From positions 36,315 through 100,314 of the forward strand of contig JAUNUP010000013.1 of the NCBI GenBank assembly GCA_030538115.1: a stretch of DNA of 64,000 bases. Direction: 5' to 3'. The notes under the pieces are model-generated. The model worked only from the letters and a program-made list of their open reading frames with translations. It was not told the origin of the DNA and made no database searches. Each line of letters starts with the position of its first letter. Position 1 is the stretch's first letter. This document shows, in pieces, positions 1-7,306 of the stretch. A program made the position numbers and the translations under genes. The DNA is from Dermatophilus congolensis (lineage in GTDB: Bacteria > Actinomycetota > Actinomycetes > Actinomycetales > Dermatophilaceae).

Positions 1-80
1 CGGCGACCGAGCACCGGCTCGCCTGCGGCCCACAACACCTGCATGACGCGCGTCTCGAGGCTGCCAGGGGTGCGTCGCAT
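1..80 (-). CDS. BlaI/MecI/CopY-family transcriptional repressor, N-terminal fragment
   Basis: Only the first 26 codons lie inside the window; the gene continues past base 1. They begin MRRTPGSLETRVMQVLW and continue AAGEPVLGR, which matches the start of the BlaI/MecI winged-helix family (usual pattern LG-LE--VM--LW----P--V-). The ATG at 80-78 has a GGGAGG ribosome site just upstream. It is the third gene of a minus-strand operon after the PCuAC and DyP genes, 27 bases beyond the DyP stop. In this family the repressor usually controls its own operon by binding a TACA/TGTA dyad, and such a dyad lies at 2050-2066. The effector (copper, peroxide or beta-lactam) cannot be told from this fragment. 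Confidence 0.72.
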   Translation of the reverse strand, partial: MRRTPGSLETRVMQVLWAAGEPVLGR

Positions 81-107
81 CGTGCCTCCCTTTCCACCTC
101 GTTCGAA

Positions 108-1364
108 CTATGCCTTGGCGAGCATCGCCTCACCGAGGATCTCGCCCGGCTTCGCTCCCGGCAGGATCGCATAGACGGCCGAACCGACCGGGGTCACCCA
201 GATGTTCAGCAGGTCGGAGTCGGCCATGCGCTGCTGCAGCGGAACGAACTGCCGCACCGGGTCGGCCTGGTAGGCGACGAAGATGAGGCCGACGTCGCTG
301 AGTGCGCCGTTCGCGGGCGCCTCGTCGTAGGTGTACGGGCGCCGCAGGATCTTCTCGTGCGGCTCCGTCGCGGTAACCCTGCGCAGGTGCGCGGCGTCGT
401 CGATGACGTGGAACCCGAGCGAGTCGACCGCTGACAGATCGGCCGGAGCGTCGATCGGCGACCCTGCGGGTGAGGTCAGCACCGACCCGTCGGAGGTGCG
501 GCGCCCAATGGAGTTGTCGCGTGCGACGGGGTCGGAGCGGTCCCACGAGTCGAGATCCATGGGCATGCGGCGCACGACCACCGACGATCCGCCTCGCAGC
601 CACGTCGGGGCTTCGGCGCCCGCCCACAACAGCGACGCCTCAGCTCCCTGCACATCGGGCTGCACGATGCCGTCGACCTGCCCGAACAGATTGCGCATCG
701 GCAGCTCGCTCGACTCGAATGGCTCCCTGAACCCGCGCTGAACCCATTTCAGGTCGATGAGCGGGGCTGCGTTGGTGAGCATGCGGCGCTGAGCGTGCGC
801 GACCGTGGTGGGGCTGTCGGCGCAGATCTGCAGAAACAGGTCGCCGCCTGCCCACTTGGGGTCGAGCTTGTCGATCGAGAATGTCGGTAGGGGTTTCAAC
901 CACGTCGGCGCTTCGGCTCCGGCCACCGCGACCAGGCGTGGCCCCACTCCGAGCGTGACCGTCAACGAGGCCGGCACGGCCGCCAGCTCGGGTTCGAGGT
1001 CGGCGAGGGTGCCACGACCAGCCATGAGGCGCTCGATGTCGTCGGTCCAGACGGTGAACAGACGCCGGATCGCGTCGGCGTCGGCACCGGGTTTGAGGTC
1101 GAGGCCGAGAAAGACCCCGTACGCCTGCGCCCGCTCGACGATGCCCGCCTGGTGTTCGCCGCGGAACTCGCGCGCGATGGTGTCTGCCCCCGGGAGCGCC
1201 TCCGTTGCGGGCGTGGCCTCTTGAGCGCCCGCAGAGGAAGCCGACCAGCCCGCCAGCCCGGCCGCCGTCACGGCTCCGGCCAGACCCGCCAGACCGGAGC
1301 CGAGCACGGCGCGGCGGCCCGGGCCAGCCGGACCGCCACCGTTGTTGCTCATCGATTCGCTCAC
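108..1364 (-). CDS. DyP-type heme peroxidase, Tat-exported (EfeB-like)
   Basis: A 418-residue dye-decolorising peroxidase. The N-terminus carries a twin-arginine signal (GRRAVLGSGLAG at about residues 16-27, then a hydrophobic Ala/Gly/Leu stretch and an Ala-rich cleavage region), so the folded heme protein should be exported through Tat. The family GxxDG motif is present as GQVDG, with the distal Asp at about residue 231. The family uses peroxide to oxidise dyes and phenolics; EfeB members have also been linked to heme iron release. It overlaps the upstream PCuAC gene by 4 bases (ATGA), so the two are translationally coupled, and a BlaI-type repressor follows. The pairing with a periplasmic copper chaperone suggests a job at the cell surface under metal or oxidative stress. 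The exact substrate is not determinable. Confidence 0.9.
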   Translation of the reverse strand: MSESMSNNGGGPAGPGRRAVLGSGLAGLAGAVTAAGLAGWSASSAGAQEATPATEALPGADTIAREFRGEHQAGIVERAQAYGVFLGLDLKPGADADAIRRLFTVWTDDIERLMAGRGTLADLEPELAAVPASLTVTLGVGPRLVAVAGAEAPTWLKPLPTFSIDKLDPKWAGGDLFLQICADSPTTVAHAQRRMLTNAAPLIDLKWVQRGFREPFESSELPMRNLFGQVDGIVQPDVQGAEASLLWAGAEAPTWLRGGSSVVVRRMPMDLDSWDRSDPVARDNSIGRRTSDGSVLTSPAGSPIDAPADLSAVDSLGFHVIDDAAHLRRVTATEPHEKILRRPYTYDEAPANGALSDVGLIFVAYQADPVRQFVPLQQRMADSDLLNIWVTPVGSAVYAILPGAKPGEILGEAMLAKA

Positions 1365-1981
1365 TTCGCCGGAACGTACTCTTCGTCGCCACCGTCGAAG
1401 TTGCGGACGGGGATCGGCGCCAGCTTCACGTCGCCCTGCGAGGTCGCCAGCGTCAGATCGACAGTGGTGCCCATCTTCGGCATCGCCGACATCTGCATGA
1501 GCATGATGTGGTTCGAGCCGGGCTCGAGCTTGAGAGTGCCCTTGGCCGGGAGGACGAAGCCGCCCTCCTTGGCCTGCATCTTCATGACGCCGTCGACGTT
1601 CACGGTCTCGTGCACCTCGACTATGCCGGCCGCCGGCGAGGTGCCGCCCGTAATCGTGATCTCCTGGTCGGTGTTGTTCTTCAGCGTGCCGAAGACGCCC
1701 GTCATGGTCATGTCGCTCGCCATGCCTGTGGCTGTGGCCGTGGCCGCCATCGTCGGGTTCATCTGTTCCTTGGAGCGGACCCAGCCGTCATCGAGCGTGA
1801 CAGCCCCCTCGGCCGCGGGAGAGGCGTCTGCGGGCGAAGAGGCGACAGTCGTCGTGGCGGTGGCGGTGTCGGCCGGTGTGGAGCCGCCTCCACACGCGGC
1901 AAGAGCGCCCAGCATGGCCACGGCGGAGGCCGCAGCGAGCGTGCGCGAGACAGCGGTACGTCGCATGATGCGAGAAGTCAT
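1361..1981 (-). CDS. PCu(A)C copper-chaperone domain lipoprotein
   Basis: A 206-residue secreted protein. The signal peptide ends in a lipobox (LGALAAC, Cys near residue 29), followed by an Ala/Thr/Ser-rich linker and a PCu(A)C (DUF461) domain. The domain shows the copper-binding pattern of the family: H-E-T then M-K-M about ten residues on, and N-H-I-M-L-M-Q-M about twenty residues later. PCu(A)C proteins carry Cu(I) outside the membrane, classically to the CuA site of cytochrome oxidase. The ATG at 1981 has AGGAG eight bases upstream. It is the first gene of the PCuAC–DyP–BlaI operon, and the 130 bases upstream hold two palindromes that look like operators. Delivery to a particular oxidase, or simple copper buffering, is inference. 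Confidence 0.88.
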   Translation of the reverse strand: MTSRIMRRTAVSRTLAAASAVAMLGALAACGGGSTPADTATATTTVASSPADASPAAEGAVTLDDGWVRSKEQMNPTMAATATATGMASDMTMTGVFGTLKNNTDQEITITGGTSPAAGIVEVHETVNVDGVMKMQAKEGGFVLPAKGTLKLEPGSNHIMLMQMSAMPKMGTTVDLTLATSQGDVKLAPIPVRNFDGGDEEYVPAK

Positions 1982-2019
1982 CTTCGTCTCCTGACAATCG
2001 GGTCGCGTTCACGGATCAC

Positions 2020-2037
2020 GACACCCCGGGGGGTGTC
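2020..2037. promoter_or_regulatory. GACACCCC-GG-GGGGTGTC palindrome, possible metal-repressor operator
   Basis: Perfect 8-bp inverted repeat around a GG centre, 39 bases upstream of the PCuAC start codon. The C-run/G-run layout resembles copper-sensing CsoR operators, and the downstream operon encodes a copper chaperone. It could equally be a short leader hairpin. Function is inferred only. Confidence 0.35.
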
Positions 2038-2049
2038 CCTGGAGCGTGA

Positions 2050-2066
2050 GACTACATGAAGTAGAC
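2050..2066. promoter_or_regulatory. BlaI-like operator upstream of the PCuAC–DyP–BlaI operon
   Basis: The dyad GACTAC-ATGAA-GTAGAC matches the general form of BlaI/MecI operators (a TACTACA/TGTAGTA-like dyad) with one mismatch between half-sites. It lies about 70 bases upstream of the first gene of an operon whose third gene is itself a BlaI-family repressor, so autoregulation is the natural reading. Confidence 0.5.
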
Positions 2067-2116
2067 ACTCGATTACGTTGGGAATTCCAGGGACTGCATC
2101 ACAGCGCCGCGGACAT

Positions 2117-2150
2117 GAAAAAGACCCCCTCCGCATGGGAGGGGGTCTTC
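2117..2150 (-). terminator. Rho-independent terminator of the tRNA-Gln/tRNA-Glu transcript
   Basis: A 12-bp perfect stem (2121-2132 with 2138-2149, 5-nt loop) followed on the minus strand by TTTTT. It lies 5 bases past the 3' end of tRNA-Glu. Confidence 0.9.
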
Positions 2151-2154
2151 GTTG

Positions 2155-2227
2155 TAGCCCCGACGGGATTCGAACCCGCGCTACCGCCTTGAGAGGGCGG
2201 CGTGCTAGGCCACTACACAACGGGGCC
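2155..2227 (-). tRNA. tRNA-Glu (anticodon CTC)
   Basis: A 73-nt cloverleaf on the minus strand. The acceptor stem GGCCCCG pairs with CGGGGCT (one G-U pair), the anticodon stem CCGCC/GGCGG encloses CTCTCAA, and the T arm contains GGTTCGAATCC. Anticodon CTC reads GAG. CCA is not encoded. It shares a transcript with tRNA-Gln upstream and is followed by a strong terminator. Confidence 0.96.
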
Positions 2228-2349
2228 TTGTTTTGCTGGTACCGACTGCCCCTGCCAACAGGGCGGGATGAACACTACCCGTTACCGGACGGTGGTCATA
2301 ATCCGCAGGTCAGAGCGGGTCTGACGCGGTGTGAGTTGAGAACTCAGCG

Positions 2350-2421
2350 CTGGGGTACCAGGACTCGAACCTAGACTAACTGAACCAGAATCAGTCGTGC
2401 TGCCAATTACACCATACCCCA
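2350..2421 (-). tRNA. tRNA-Gln (anticodon CTG)
   Basis: A 72-nt cloverleaf on the minus strand. The acceptor stem TGGGGTA pairs with TACCCCA, the anticodon stem ACTGA/TCAGT encloses TTCTGGT, and the T loop is GGTTCGAGTCC. Anticodon CTG reads CAG. It lies directly upstream of tRNA-Glu on the same strand and is divergent from glnS, the enzyme that would charge it, whose start is 217 bases away. Confidence 0.96.
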
Positions 2422-2625
2422 AGGGGCATCACCGGAAGCGTATCCTCGCAGGTCAACAACCCAGAACCTCTGGTTCGGACTGATCTTGCGGAGGCGCTAC
2501 GAATCGCGGCGATCCGAAGAGAAAGATTAGCGGGGTCCCGGCCTCCAACTCAAATCGTCTTGCGCCGCAGCGGCTCCGAGGGCGGGTTGGATCGATCGCC
2601 GCCCAGGTGGAGGCGCCTCGACGGG

Positions 2626-2631
2626 TACGGT
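2626..2631 (+). promoter_or_regulatory. -10 element TACGGT for a leaderless glnS transcript
   Basis: TACGGT ends six bases before the glnS ATG and there is no Shine-Dalgarno sequence. This TANNNT-N6-start geometry is the known signature of leaderless actinobacterial genes. Confidence 0.55.
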
Positions 2632-2637
2632 TTGGCT

Positions 2638-4344
2638 ATGAGCCAGCTCGACCCCTCCCCCGCAGGTGACTTCGTGCGCGAGAAGATCCGTCGCGACAAC
2701 GAGGCCGGCACGTTCGGGGGCCGGGTGCAGACGCGGTTCCCCCCGGAGCCGAACGGTTATCTGCACATCGGGCACGCCAAGGCCATCTGCGTCGACTTCG
2801 GCATCGCCGACGACTTCGGCGGCATCTGCAACCTGCGCCTCGACGACACCAACCCCGACACCGAAGAGGCGGAATACGTCGAGTCGATCATCGAAGACGT
2901 GCAGTGGCTCGGGTTCGCGCCGCCGATGCCGATCAAGCACGCCTCCGACTACTTCGGGCAGCTCTACGAGTGGGCTCAGTTGCTCATCTCGAAGGGGCTG
3001 GCGTACGTCGACGACCAGGACATTGAGACGATCTCGGCGCAGCGCGGCGGCTTCGGCAAGCCCGGCGTCGAGAGCCCCTACCGCGACCGCTCGCCCGAGG
3101 AGAACCTCGATCTGTTCCGCCGCATGGAGGCAGGCGAATTCGAAGACGGGTCTAAGGTGCTGCGGGCGAAGATCGACATGCAGAGCCCGGACATGTCGCT
3201 GCGCGACCCGATCATGTACCGCATCCGCAAGGTGCCGCACTACCGCACCGGCGACACGTGGAACGTGTACCCGATGTACGACTGGGCGCACGGGCAGTCC
3301 GACGCGATCGAAGGCGTGACGCACTCGCTGTGCACGCTGGAGTTCGACACGCACCGGCCCCTGTACGACTGGTACCTCGCGCAACTGCCGCTGCCCTACG
3401 AGGCGCCGCAGCAGACCGAGTTCGCGCGGCTCGAGCTGACGCACACGGTGACCAGCAAGAGGCGGCTCATGACGCTGGTGCGCGACGGCGTGGTCGACGG
3501 CTGGGACGACCCCCGGCTGCCCACCCTGCAGGGGCTGCGGCGGCGCGGGTACCCGGCGGAGGCGATCGTCGAGTTCTGCAACTACATCGGCCTCACCCGC
3601 ACGCAGAGCCGCCACGACATCGAGCTGCTCGAATCGTTCGTGCGTAAGAGCCTCAACGTCACGAGCCAGCGACGGATGGCGGTGCTGCGGCCACTCAAGG
3701 TGGTCATCGACAACTGGCCCACCGACGACTCGGGTGCGCCTGTGGTCGAGTACTTCGATGTGGTCAACAACCCCGAGAATCCCGACGACGGGGTGCGTTC
3801 GGTGCCGTTCTCGGGCGAGCTGTACATCGAGCGCGACGACTACGCGCAGACCCCGCCGCCGAAGTTCTTCCGCCTCTCCCCAGGCCGAGAGGTGCGGCTG
3901 CGTGGGGCGTTCTTCGTGACGGCGACAGATGCGGTGCTCGACTCCTCGGGCGAGGTCGTGGAGGTGCACGTCACGTACGACCCCGCCTCCAAGGGCGGCA
4001 ACTCCCCCGACGGGCGCAAGGTGAAGTCGACGATGCACTGGGTCTCGGCGGCGCACGCGGTCCCCGCGACAGTGGCGCTGTACGACCGGCTCTTCACCGC
4101 TCCCGTGCCTGGTGCCGCCACGGACGACCCGATGGACGACCTCAACCCGAACTCCCGCGAGGTGGTCGACGCGATGGTCGAACCGGCGCTCGTCGACACG
4201 GCCGCGGGCGAGGTCGTGCAGTTCGAGCGCCTCGGCTACTTCGCCCACGACCCCCGCGAACCGATGCTCTTCCATCGCACGGTGGGGCTGCGCGACGAGT
4301 GGGCCAACATCCAGAAGAAGGCCGCCGCCGGAGGTAAGCCGTGA
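2638..4344 (+). CDS. glnS: Glutaminyl-tRNA synthetase
   Basis: A 568-residue class I aminoacyl-tRNA synthetase that charges tRNA-Gln with glutamine in the cytosol. The class I signature is intact: PPEPNGYLHIGHAK with HIGH at residues 43-46, and a KMSKS-like loop VTSKRRL near residue 275. It is followed by the two beta-barrel anticodon-binding domains expected of GlnRS. The length is close to the E. coli enzyme (about 554). The ATG at 2638 is preferred because a TACGGT -10 box sits six bases upstream and the family N-terminus aligns there. Its stop overlaps the next gene's GTG by four bases. Many actinobacteria lack GlnRS and make Gln-tRNA with GluRS plus GatCAB; this genome has both, since gatCAB is at 37.8-41.3 kb. 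Ancestral acquisition of GlnRS is an inference. Confidence 0.96.
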   Translation: MSQLDPSPAGDFVREKIRRDNEAGTFGGRVQTRFPPEPNGYLHIGHAKAICVDFGIADDFGGICNLRLDDTNPDTEEAEYVESIIEDVQWLGFAPPMPIKHASDYFGQLYEWAQLLISKGLAYVDDQDIETISAQRGGFGKPGVESPYRDRSPEENLDLFRRMEAGEFEDGSKVLRAKIDMQSPDMSLRDPIMYRIRKVPHYRTGDTWNVYPMYDWAHGQSDAIEGVTHSLCTLEFDTHRPLYDWYLAQLPLPYEAPQQTEFARLELTHTVTSKRRLMTLVRDGVVDGWDDPRLPTLQGLRRRGYPAEAIVEFCNYIGLTRTQSRHDIELLESFVRKSLNVTSQRRMAVLRPLKVVIDNWPTDDSGAPVVEYFDVVNNPENPDDGVRSVPFSGELYIERDDYAQTPPPKFFRLSPGREVRLRGAFFVTATDAVLDSSGEVVEVHVTYDPASKGGNSPDGRKVKSTMHWVSAAHAVPATVALYDRLFTAPVPGAATDDPMDDLNPNSREVVDAMVEPALVDTAAGEVVQFERLGYFAHDPREPMLFHRTVGLRDEWANIQKKAAAGGKP

Positions 4345-4808
4345 ACCGTTTGTCCGCTGTGCGTTCGGTGACGATCGCCGCCCTCACGGGCGCGCTGCTG
4401 CTTGGCGCCTCCGCGTGCGGTAGCGGGAACCAGGAGCCGTCGGCCGAGAACTTCTGCGCGACGCTCAACAACGACGCCGCCAAGCTCAGCGACGCGACGA
4501 CGAAACTGCGCGCTCTGGCCGACTCCTCGGGCGCGACCAAGAGCGTCTCGGACATGGCATCGGCGGCGAAGTCGTTCATCGATCTCGCGAACATCTACGA
4601 GGAGCTCTCCGCTGTCGCGCCCCCGCAGGTCAAGGCCGACGTAGAGACGATCCGCACGACGTTCGACGGCATCTCGGCCGACGCGGGCGCCGACACGACC
4701 AAGCTCGCCGCCCAGGCCCGAGACGCCCTCAACTCCCTCCGAAACAGCGGCGAGGTACAACGCCTACGCGACTACGCCCAACAACAATGCGGCGTAACGC
4801 TCGGCTGA
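4341..4808 (+). CDS. Hypothetical lipoprotein, helical
   Basis: A 155-residue protein with a short positively charged N-terminus, a hydrophobic core and a lipobox (LLGASAC, Cys near residue 27), so it should be lipid-anchored outside the membrane. The mature part is Ala/Asp/Lys-rich and predicted helical, with cysteines in ENFCATLN and near the C-terminus (QQQCGV) that could form a disulfide. The GTG start at 4341 overlaps the glnS stop (GTGA), indicating translational coupling with glnS. That is an odd partner for a tRNA synthetase, and a functional link is not implied. I do not recognise a named family. Confidence 0.75.
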   Translation: MNRLSAVRSVTIAALTGALLLGASACGSGNQEPSAENFCATLNNDAAKLSDATTKLRALADSSGATKSVSDMASAAKSFIDLANIYEELSAVAPPQVKADVETIRTTFDGISADAGADTTKLAAQARDALNSLRNSGEVQRLRDYAQQQCGVTLG

Positions 4809-4830
4809 GCCTTCGAAACGAGGACGCCAC

Positions 4831-5244
4831 GTGACCACGCCACGCGGGCCGCACACGTTCTCACAGGTCGTTTACGCGTTCACGAGCTTCTGGGAGTTCG
4901 AGTGCTGCGGTGATCCGTGGCGTGTGCGCGACGTGGTGGAGGTGGAGCTCGAGCCGGGCGAGCCCTCCGGGTGGGACGAACTCGCCCCAGCTCCCATCGA
5001 GTGGTACCTCGGGCGGCACGGCTCCAGTGGCAACTCTCCGAGCTCCGTTCGGATACGCCGGATCTGGGAGGCGTGGGCGCTCCCCGCGCCCAGCCTGGCG
5101 AAAGTCACCGATTGCGTCCTGACGGAGGTCTACCGAATCTCCTTGGAACGCCTGGGCGCCCCCGAGCCGGCCCAGCCCGGGCGCCCCGATTTGGAGCGCC
5201 TGGGCTGGGTGCTGGAGCTCGAGGCTCTCGGCTCACTCACGTGA
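4831..5244 (+). CDS. Small cytosolic protein, DUF6578-like, function unknown
   Basis: A 137-residue protein with no signal peptide or membrane segment. Near the N-terminus it has FWEFECCGDPWRVRDVV, resembling the W---ECCGEPF-VGD-V motif I associate with the actinobacterial DUF6578 family; this assignment is from memory and tentative. The remainder is acidic and Trp/Leu-rich. It starts with GTG, with GAGG about eight bases upstream. It follows the lipoprotein gene by 22 bases on the same strand, and its last 12 bases overlap the end of the convergent riboswitch-controlled gene. The paired cysteines could bind metal, but nothing else supports that. Confidence 0.6.
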   Translation: MTTPRGPHTFSQVVYAFTSFWEFECCGDPWRVRDVVEVELEPGEPSGWDELAPAPIEWYLGRHGSSGNSPSSVRIRRIWEAWALPAPSLAKVTDCVLTEVYRISLERLGAPEPAQPGRPDLERLGWVLELEALGSLT

Positions 5245-5844
5245 TGACGCCTCCGGAGACTCGAACTGGGTCCACGCGGACGTGACCGGCATCTTTGCGG
5301 CGCGCCAGCCGTCGCGGAGGAGGACCGCCACCGCCGGGGAGCCATGACGGACCAGCACCCGGTTCACCGGGGTCGCTTGCCGGTCAAGGAGCGATGCGAC
5401 CAGGCCTCGCGCGATCTCGTTCGTGGCGATCGTGTCGAAGTCGGGGTCGATGACGAACGGGTCGAGGCGCAGAGCCGTCGTGAGCTCGGGTCGGATCGGC
5501 TCGACGAGCGCCTCGCCCCGGCCCCTCGCAGCGGCCCACTCGCTGGCCGCCTCGGCGGTGAAGCCACCCACCGTCACAGGCGGCAGGTCCCCGACGGGCA
5601 GCTCGACCGCTGTCTCAGTGGCGGCGCCGTAGCCCACTGCACGACTGTCGACGCTCACTGTGACCAGCGAGAACCCCGGCTCCCGGCTGCTGACCGCGAG
5701 CCTGTCGAAGTCACCGGCGGAATCGTGGACGAGTGGCGCGATACGGTCGCGCAGGTCGCCCACGGCATCTGACAGGGGCGTTTCCGGAGCGTGCGCGTCG
5801 AACTGGAAACCGTTGACGGCGGGCGCGAAAGACGGAGCGGACAT
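5233..5844 (-). CDS. Unknown protein under cobalamin-riboswitch control
   Basis: A 203-residue soluble protein that I do not recognise. It has no signal peptide, membrane segment or obvious cofactor motif. The sequence is acidic, moderately hydrophobic and looks like a compact alpha/beta domain; it contains no cysteine and no His-rich metal site. The ATG at 5844 is chosen because GGGAGG sits four bases upstream and the next in-frame start, at 5931, lies inside the leader. The leader holds an AdoCbl riboswitch (5961-6160) and a hairpin that would hide the ribosome site. Genes under such riboswitches normally make, import or replace B12 or carry cobalt, so a B12-related role is the best inference. 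No homologue can be named from the sequence alone. Confidence 0.75.
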   Translation of the reverse strand: MSAPSFAPAVNGFQFDAHAPETPLSDAVGDLRDRIAPLVHDSAGDFDRLAVSSREPGFSLVTVSVDSRAVGYGAATETAVELPVGDLPPVTVGGFTAEAASEWAAARGRGEALVEPIRPELTTALRLDPFVIDPDFDTIATNEIARGLVASLLDRQATPVNRVLVRHGSPAVAVLLRDGWRAAKMPVTSAWTQFESPEASSRE

Positions 5845-5847
5845 GTA

Positions 5848-5875
5848 GACCTCCCACACAGGCCTCGGGGAGGTC
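5848..5875 (-). promoter_or_regulatory. Ribosome-site sequestering hairpin (riboswitch expression platform)
   Basis: On the minus strand GACCTCCC (5875-5868) pairs perfectly with GGGAGGTC (5855-5848) across a 12-nt loop. The second arm contains the Shine-Dalgarno sequence of the gene starting at 5844. This is the layout of a translational OFF switch downstream of the B12 aptamer. Confidence 0.7.
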
Positions 5876-5881
5876 GACGCG

Positions 5882-5901
5882 GCCTCGCTGAGCAGCGAGG
5901 C
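5882..5901 (-). promoter_or_regulatory. Leader hairpin between B12 aptamer and sequestering stem
   Basis: A 9-bp perfect stem GCCTCGCTG/CAGCGAGGC with only two bases between the arms, in the riboswitch leader and with no U-run. It may be a structural spacer or part of an alternative fold that frees the ribosome site. Confidence 0.4.
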
Positions 5902-5960
5902 GTGCCGGCGCCTTCCCGCGAGGCGGCTCACATAGGGCGCGCCGCGCGGTTGCGCGACGC

Positions 5961-6160
5961 ACTGGCAGGTCTTCGGACTCGCGGGCTTTCGGGGGTGTTT
6001 CCCCAGTTCCTAGTGGCCGTCGCTTCCCAGGTGGTCTTCCCAGTGCTCGTGACGGCGGTCGTTCCCACTCACCGCTGCGGGGCAGTCCCGGATTCGCACC
6101 GGGTTCCCTCTTACGACTCCCCAACGCCCCGTCGACCAGGACGCAGTAGGAGAACCAGCA
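5961..6160 (-). promoter_or_regulatory. Cobalamin (adenosylcobalamin-type) riboswitch
   Basis: Read on the minus strand, the element has the conserved B12-aptamer landmarks in order: a GGTTCTCC-like start, GGGAACCCGGTGCGAATCC, GGGACTGCCCCGC, a GCCACT box followed by GGAACTGGGGAAA, and the terminal AGTCCGAAGACCTGCC. Closing CTGG/CCAG ends give P1. It lies 117 bases before the start codon at 5844. High B12 should repress the downstream gene. The ends are approximate to about 5 bases. Confidence 0.92.
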
Positions 6161-6229
6161 TCGCCACCCTAGCGGCGTCCTACGGGCAACGCGGACACGG
6201 CGCGCCCGGCCGACCCGAGGCGCCTCGAT

Positions 6230-6325
6230 GTTGTGGCATGAGGGATGCAGTTCAGCGGTTCCCGGCCACATTCACGTAGGTAAACGTGCGCGGGGCGCCC
6301 GGAACTGCATCCCCTATGCCGCAAC
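6230..6325. repeat. Long imperfect inverted repeat in a divergent intergenic region
   Basis: The arms at 6230-6253 and 6302-6325 match at 21 of 24 positions (core GGATGCAGTTC / GAACTGCATCC). The 48-nt middle contains a smaller dyad CACGT-N6-ACGTG at 6273-6288. The element sits between the riboswitch transcript (minus) and the SDR gene (plus), where no transcript should end, so it is not an ordinary terminator. Confidence 0.75.
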
Positions 6326-6468
6326 GTCGGCGGCACCGGGCAGTCGTGGCGGGTGTGGCCGGCTCTCTTCGCCGGGGCACGTGTGTACTCGCTGCATTAG
6401 CCGGCTCCCCTGCGGCGAACCGGCCTTCGATCCCGACTGCTCGCAGGGCGACGAGGCACGATAGGGAC

Positions 6469-7278
6469 ATGGGAGCACTTGCAGGACGAACTGCCCTGGT
6501 CACCGGGGTTTCTCGGCGGAAGGGCATCGGGTTCGCGATCGCGTCTCGGCTCGCGGAGATGGGTGCGTCTGTGGTCGTGGCGCACTGGTCGCCTCACGAT
6601 ATGGAGCAGCCTTGGGGCGCCGATGACCTCGGCGACCTGCTCGGGAAACTCCGCTCACGGCTCTCCCCCGGCGCGCGACTCGCCGACCTCAGCGTCGACC
6701 TCGCCGCGCCCGACGCCGGGGAGCGGCTGATCGCCTCCGCACGGGAGGCGCTCGGGCACCTCGACATCCTCGTGTGTAACCACGCCCGCTCCGGCGGCGA
6801 TGGGCCGCTCGCCGACCAGACCGCCGAAACACTCGACGGGCATTGGAACGTCAACACCCGCTCCACGCTGCTCGCGACCAAGGCGTTCGCTGCGCAGCAC
6901 GACGGGCGCGAGGGTGGACGGGTCGTGTGGATGACCTCTGGGCAGCAACTCGGGCCGATGGTCGACGAGATCGCGTACGCCGCCTCGAAAGCCGCGCTCG
7001 CCGGGGTCACCGCGTCGGTCGCGGCCGACCTCGTGCGTCGGGGCATCCTGCTGAACACCGTCAATCCCGGGCCGGTCAACACCGGCTACCTCGACGCCGA
7101 CACCACCGACCGGCCGTACGACCTCGACGCCATCCGTGCGATGTTCCCGCTCGGCCGCTTCGGAGAACCCGACGACCCGGCAAGGCTCATCGCCTGGCTC
7201 CTCAGCGACGAAGGCCGCTGGATGGTGGGCCAAGTCATCAACACCGAGGGCGGCTTCGCCCGCTGGGCGACCGGGTGA
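6469..7278 (+). CDS. Short-chain dehydrogenase/reductase (SDR)
   Basis: A 269-residue NAD(P)-dependent oxidoreductase of the classical SDR type. The dinucleotide motif is TGVSRRKGIG near residue 13, followed by the CNHA version of the NNAG segment, the catalytic Ser in MTSGQQ and the YAASK pair (Tyr and Lys of the triad) near residue 170. The C-terminus has the usual PGPVNTGYL and QVINTEGG segments. The SRRKGIG form of the nucleotide loop, with extra basic residues, hints at a preference for NADPH. Substrate cannot be assigned. The gene stands alone between two clusters of intergenic palindromes. The ATG at 6469 was chosen because the Rossmann strand starts right after it; the ribosome site is weak. 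Confidence 0.88.
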   Translation: MGALAGRTALVTGVSRRKGIGFAIASRLAEMGASVVVAHWSPHDMEQPWGADDLGDLLGKLRSRLSPGARLADLSVDLAAPDAGERLIASAREALGHLDILVCNHARSGGDGPLADQTAETLDGHWNVNTRSTLLATKAFAAQHDGREGGRVVWMTSGQQLGPMVDEIAYAASKAALAGVTASVAADLVRRGILLNTVNPGPVNTGYLDADTTDRPYDLDAIRAMFPLGRFGEPDDPARLIAWLLSDEGRWMVGQVINTEGGFARWATG

Positions 7279-7306
7279 GCTCCTGACGCGGGACGGCCCG
7301 ATTCTC

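Noticed and set aside
2527..4275. A 582-codon minus-strand frame antisense to glnS
   Set aside because: Shadow of the glnS reading frame; His/Arg/Val-rich translation typical of a GC-rich antisense frame.
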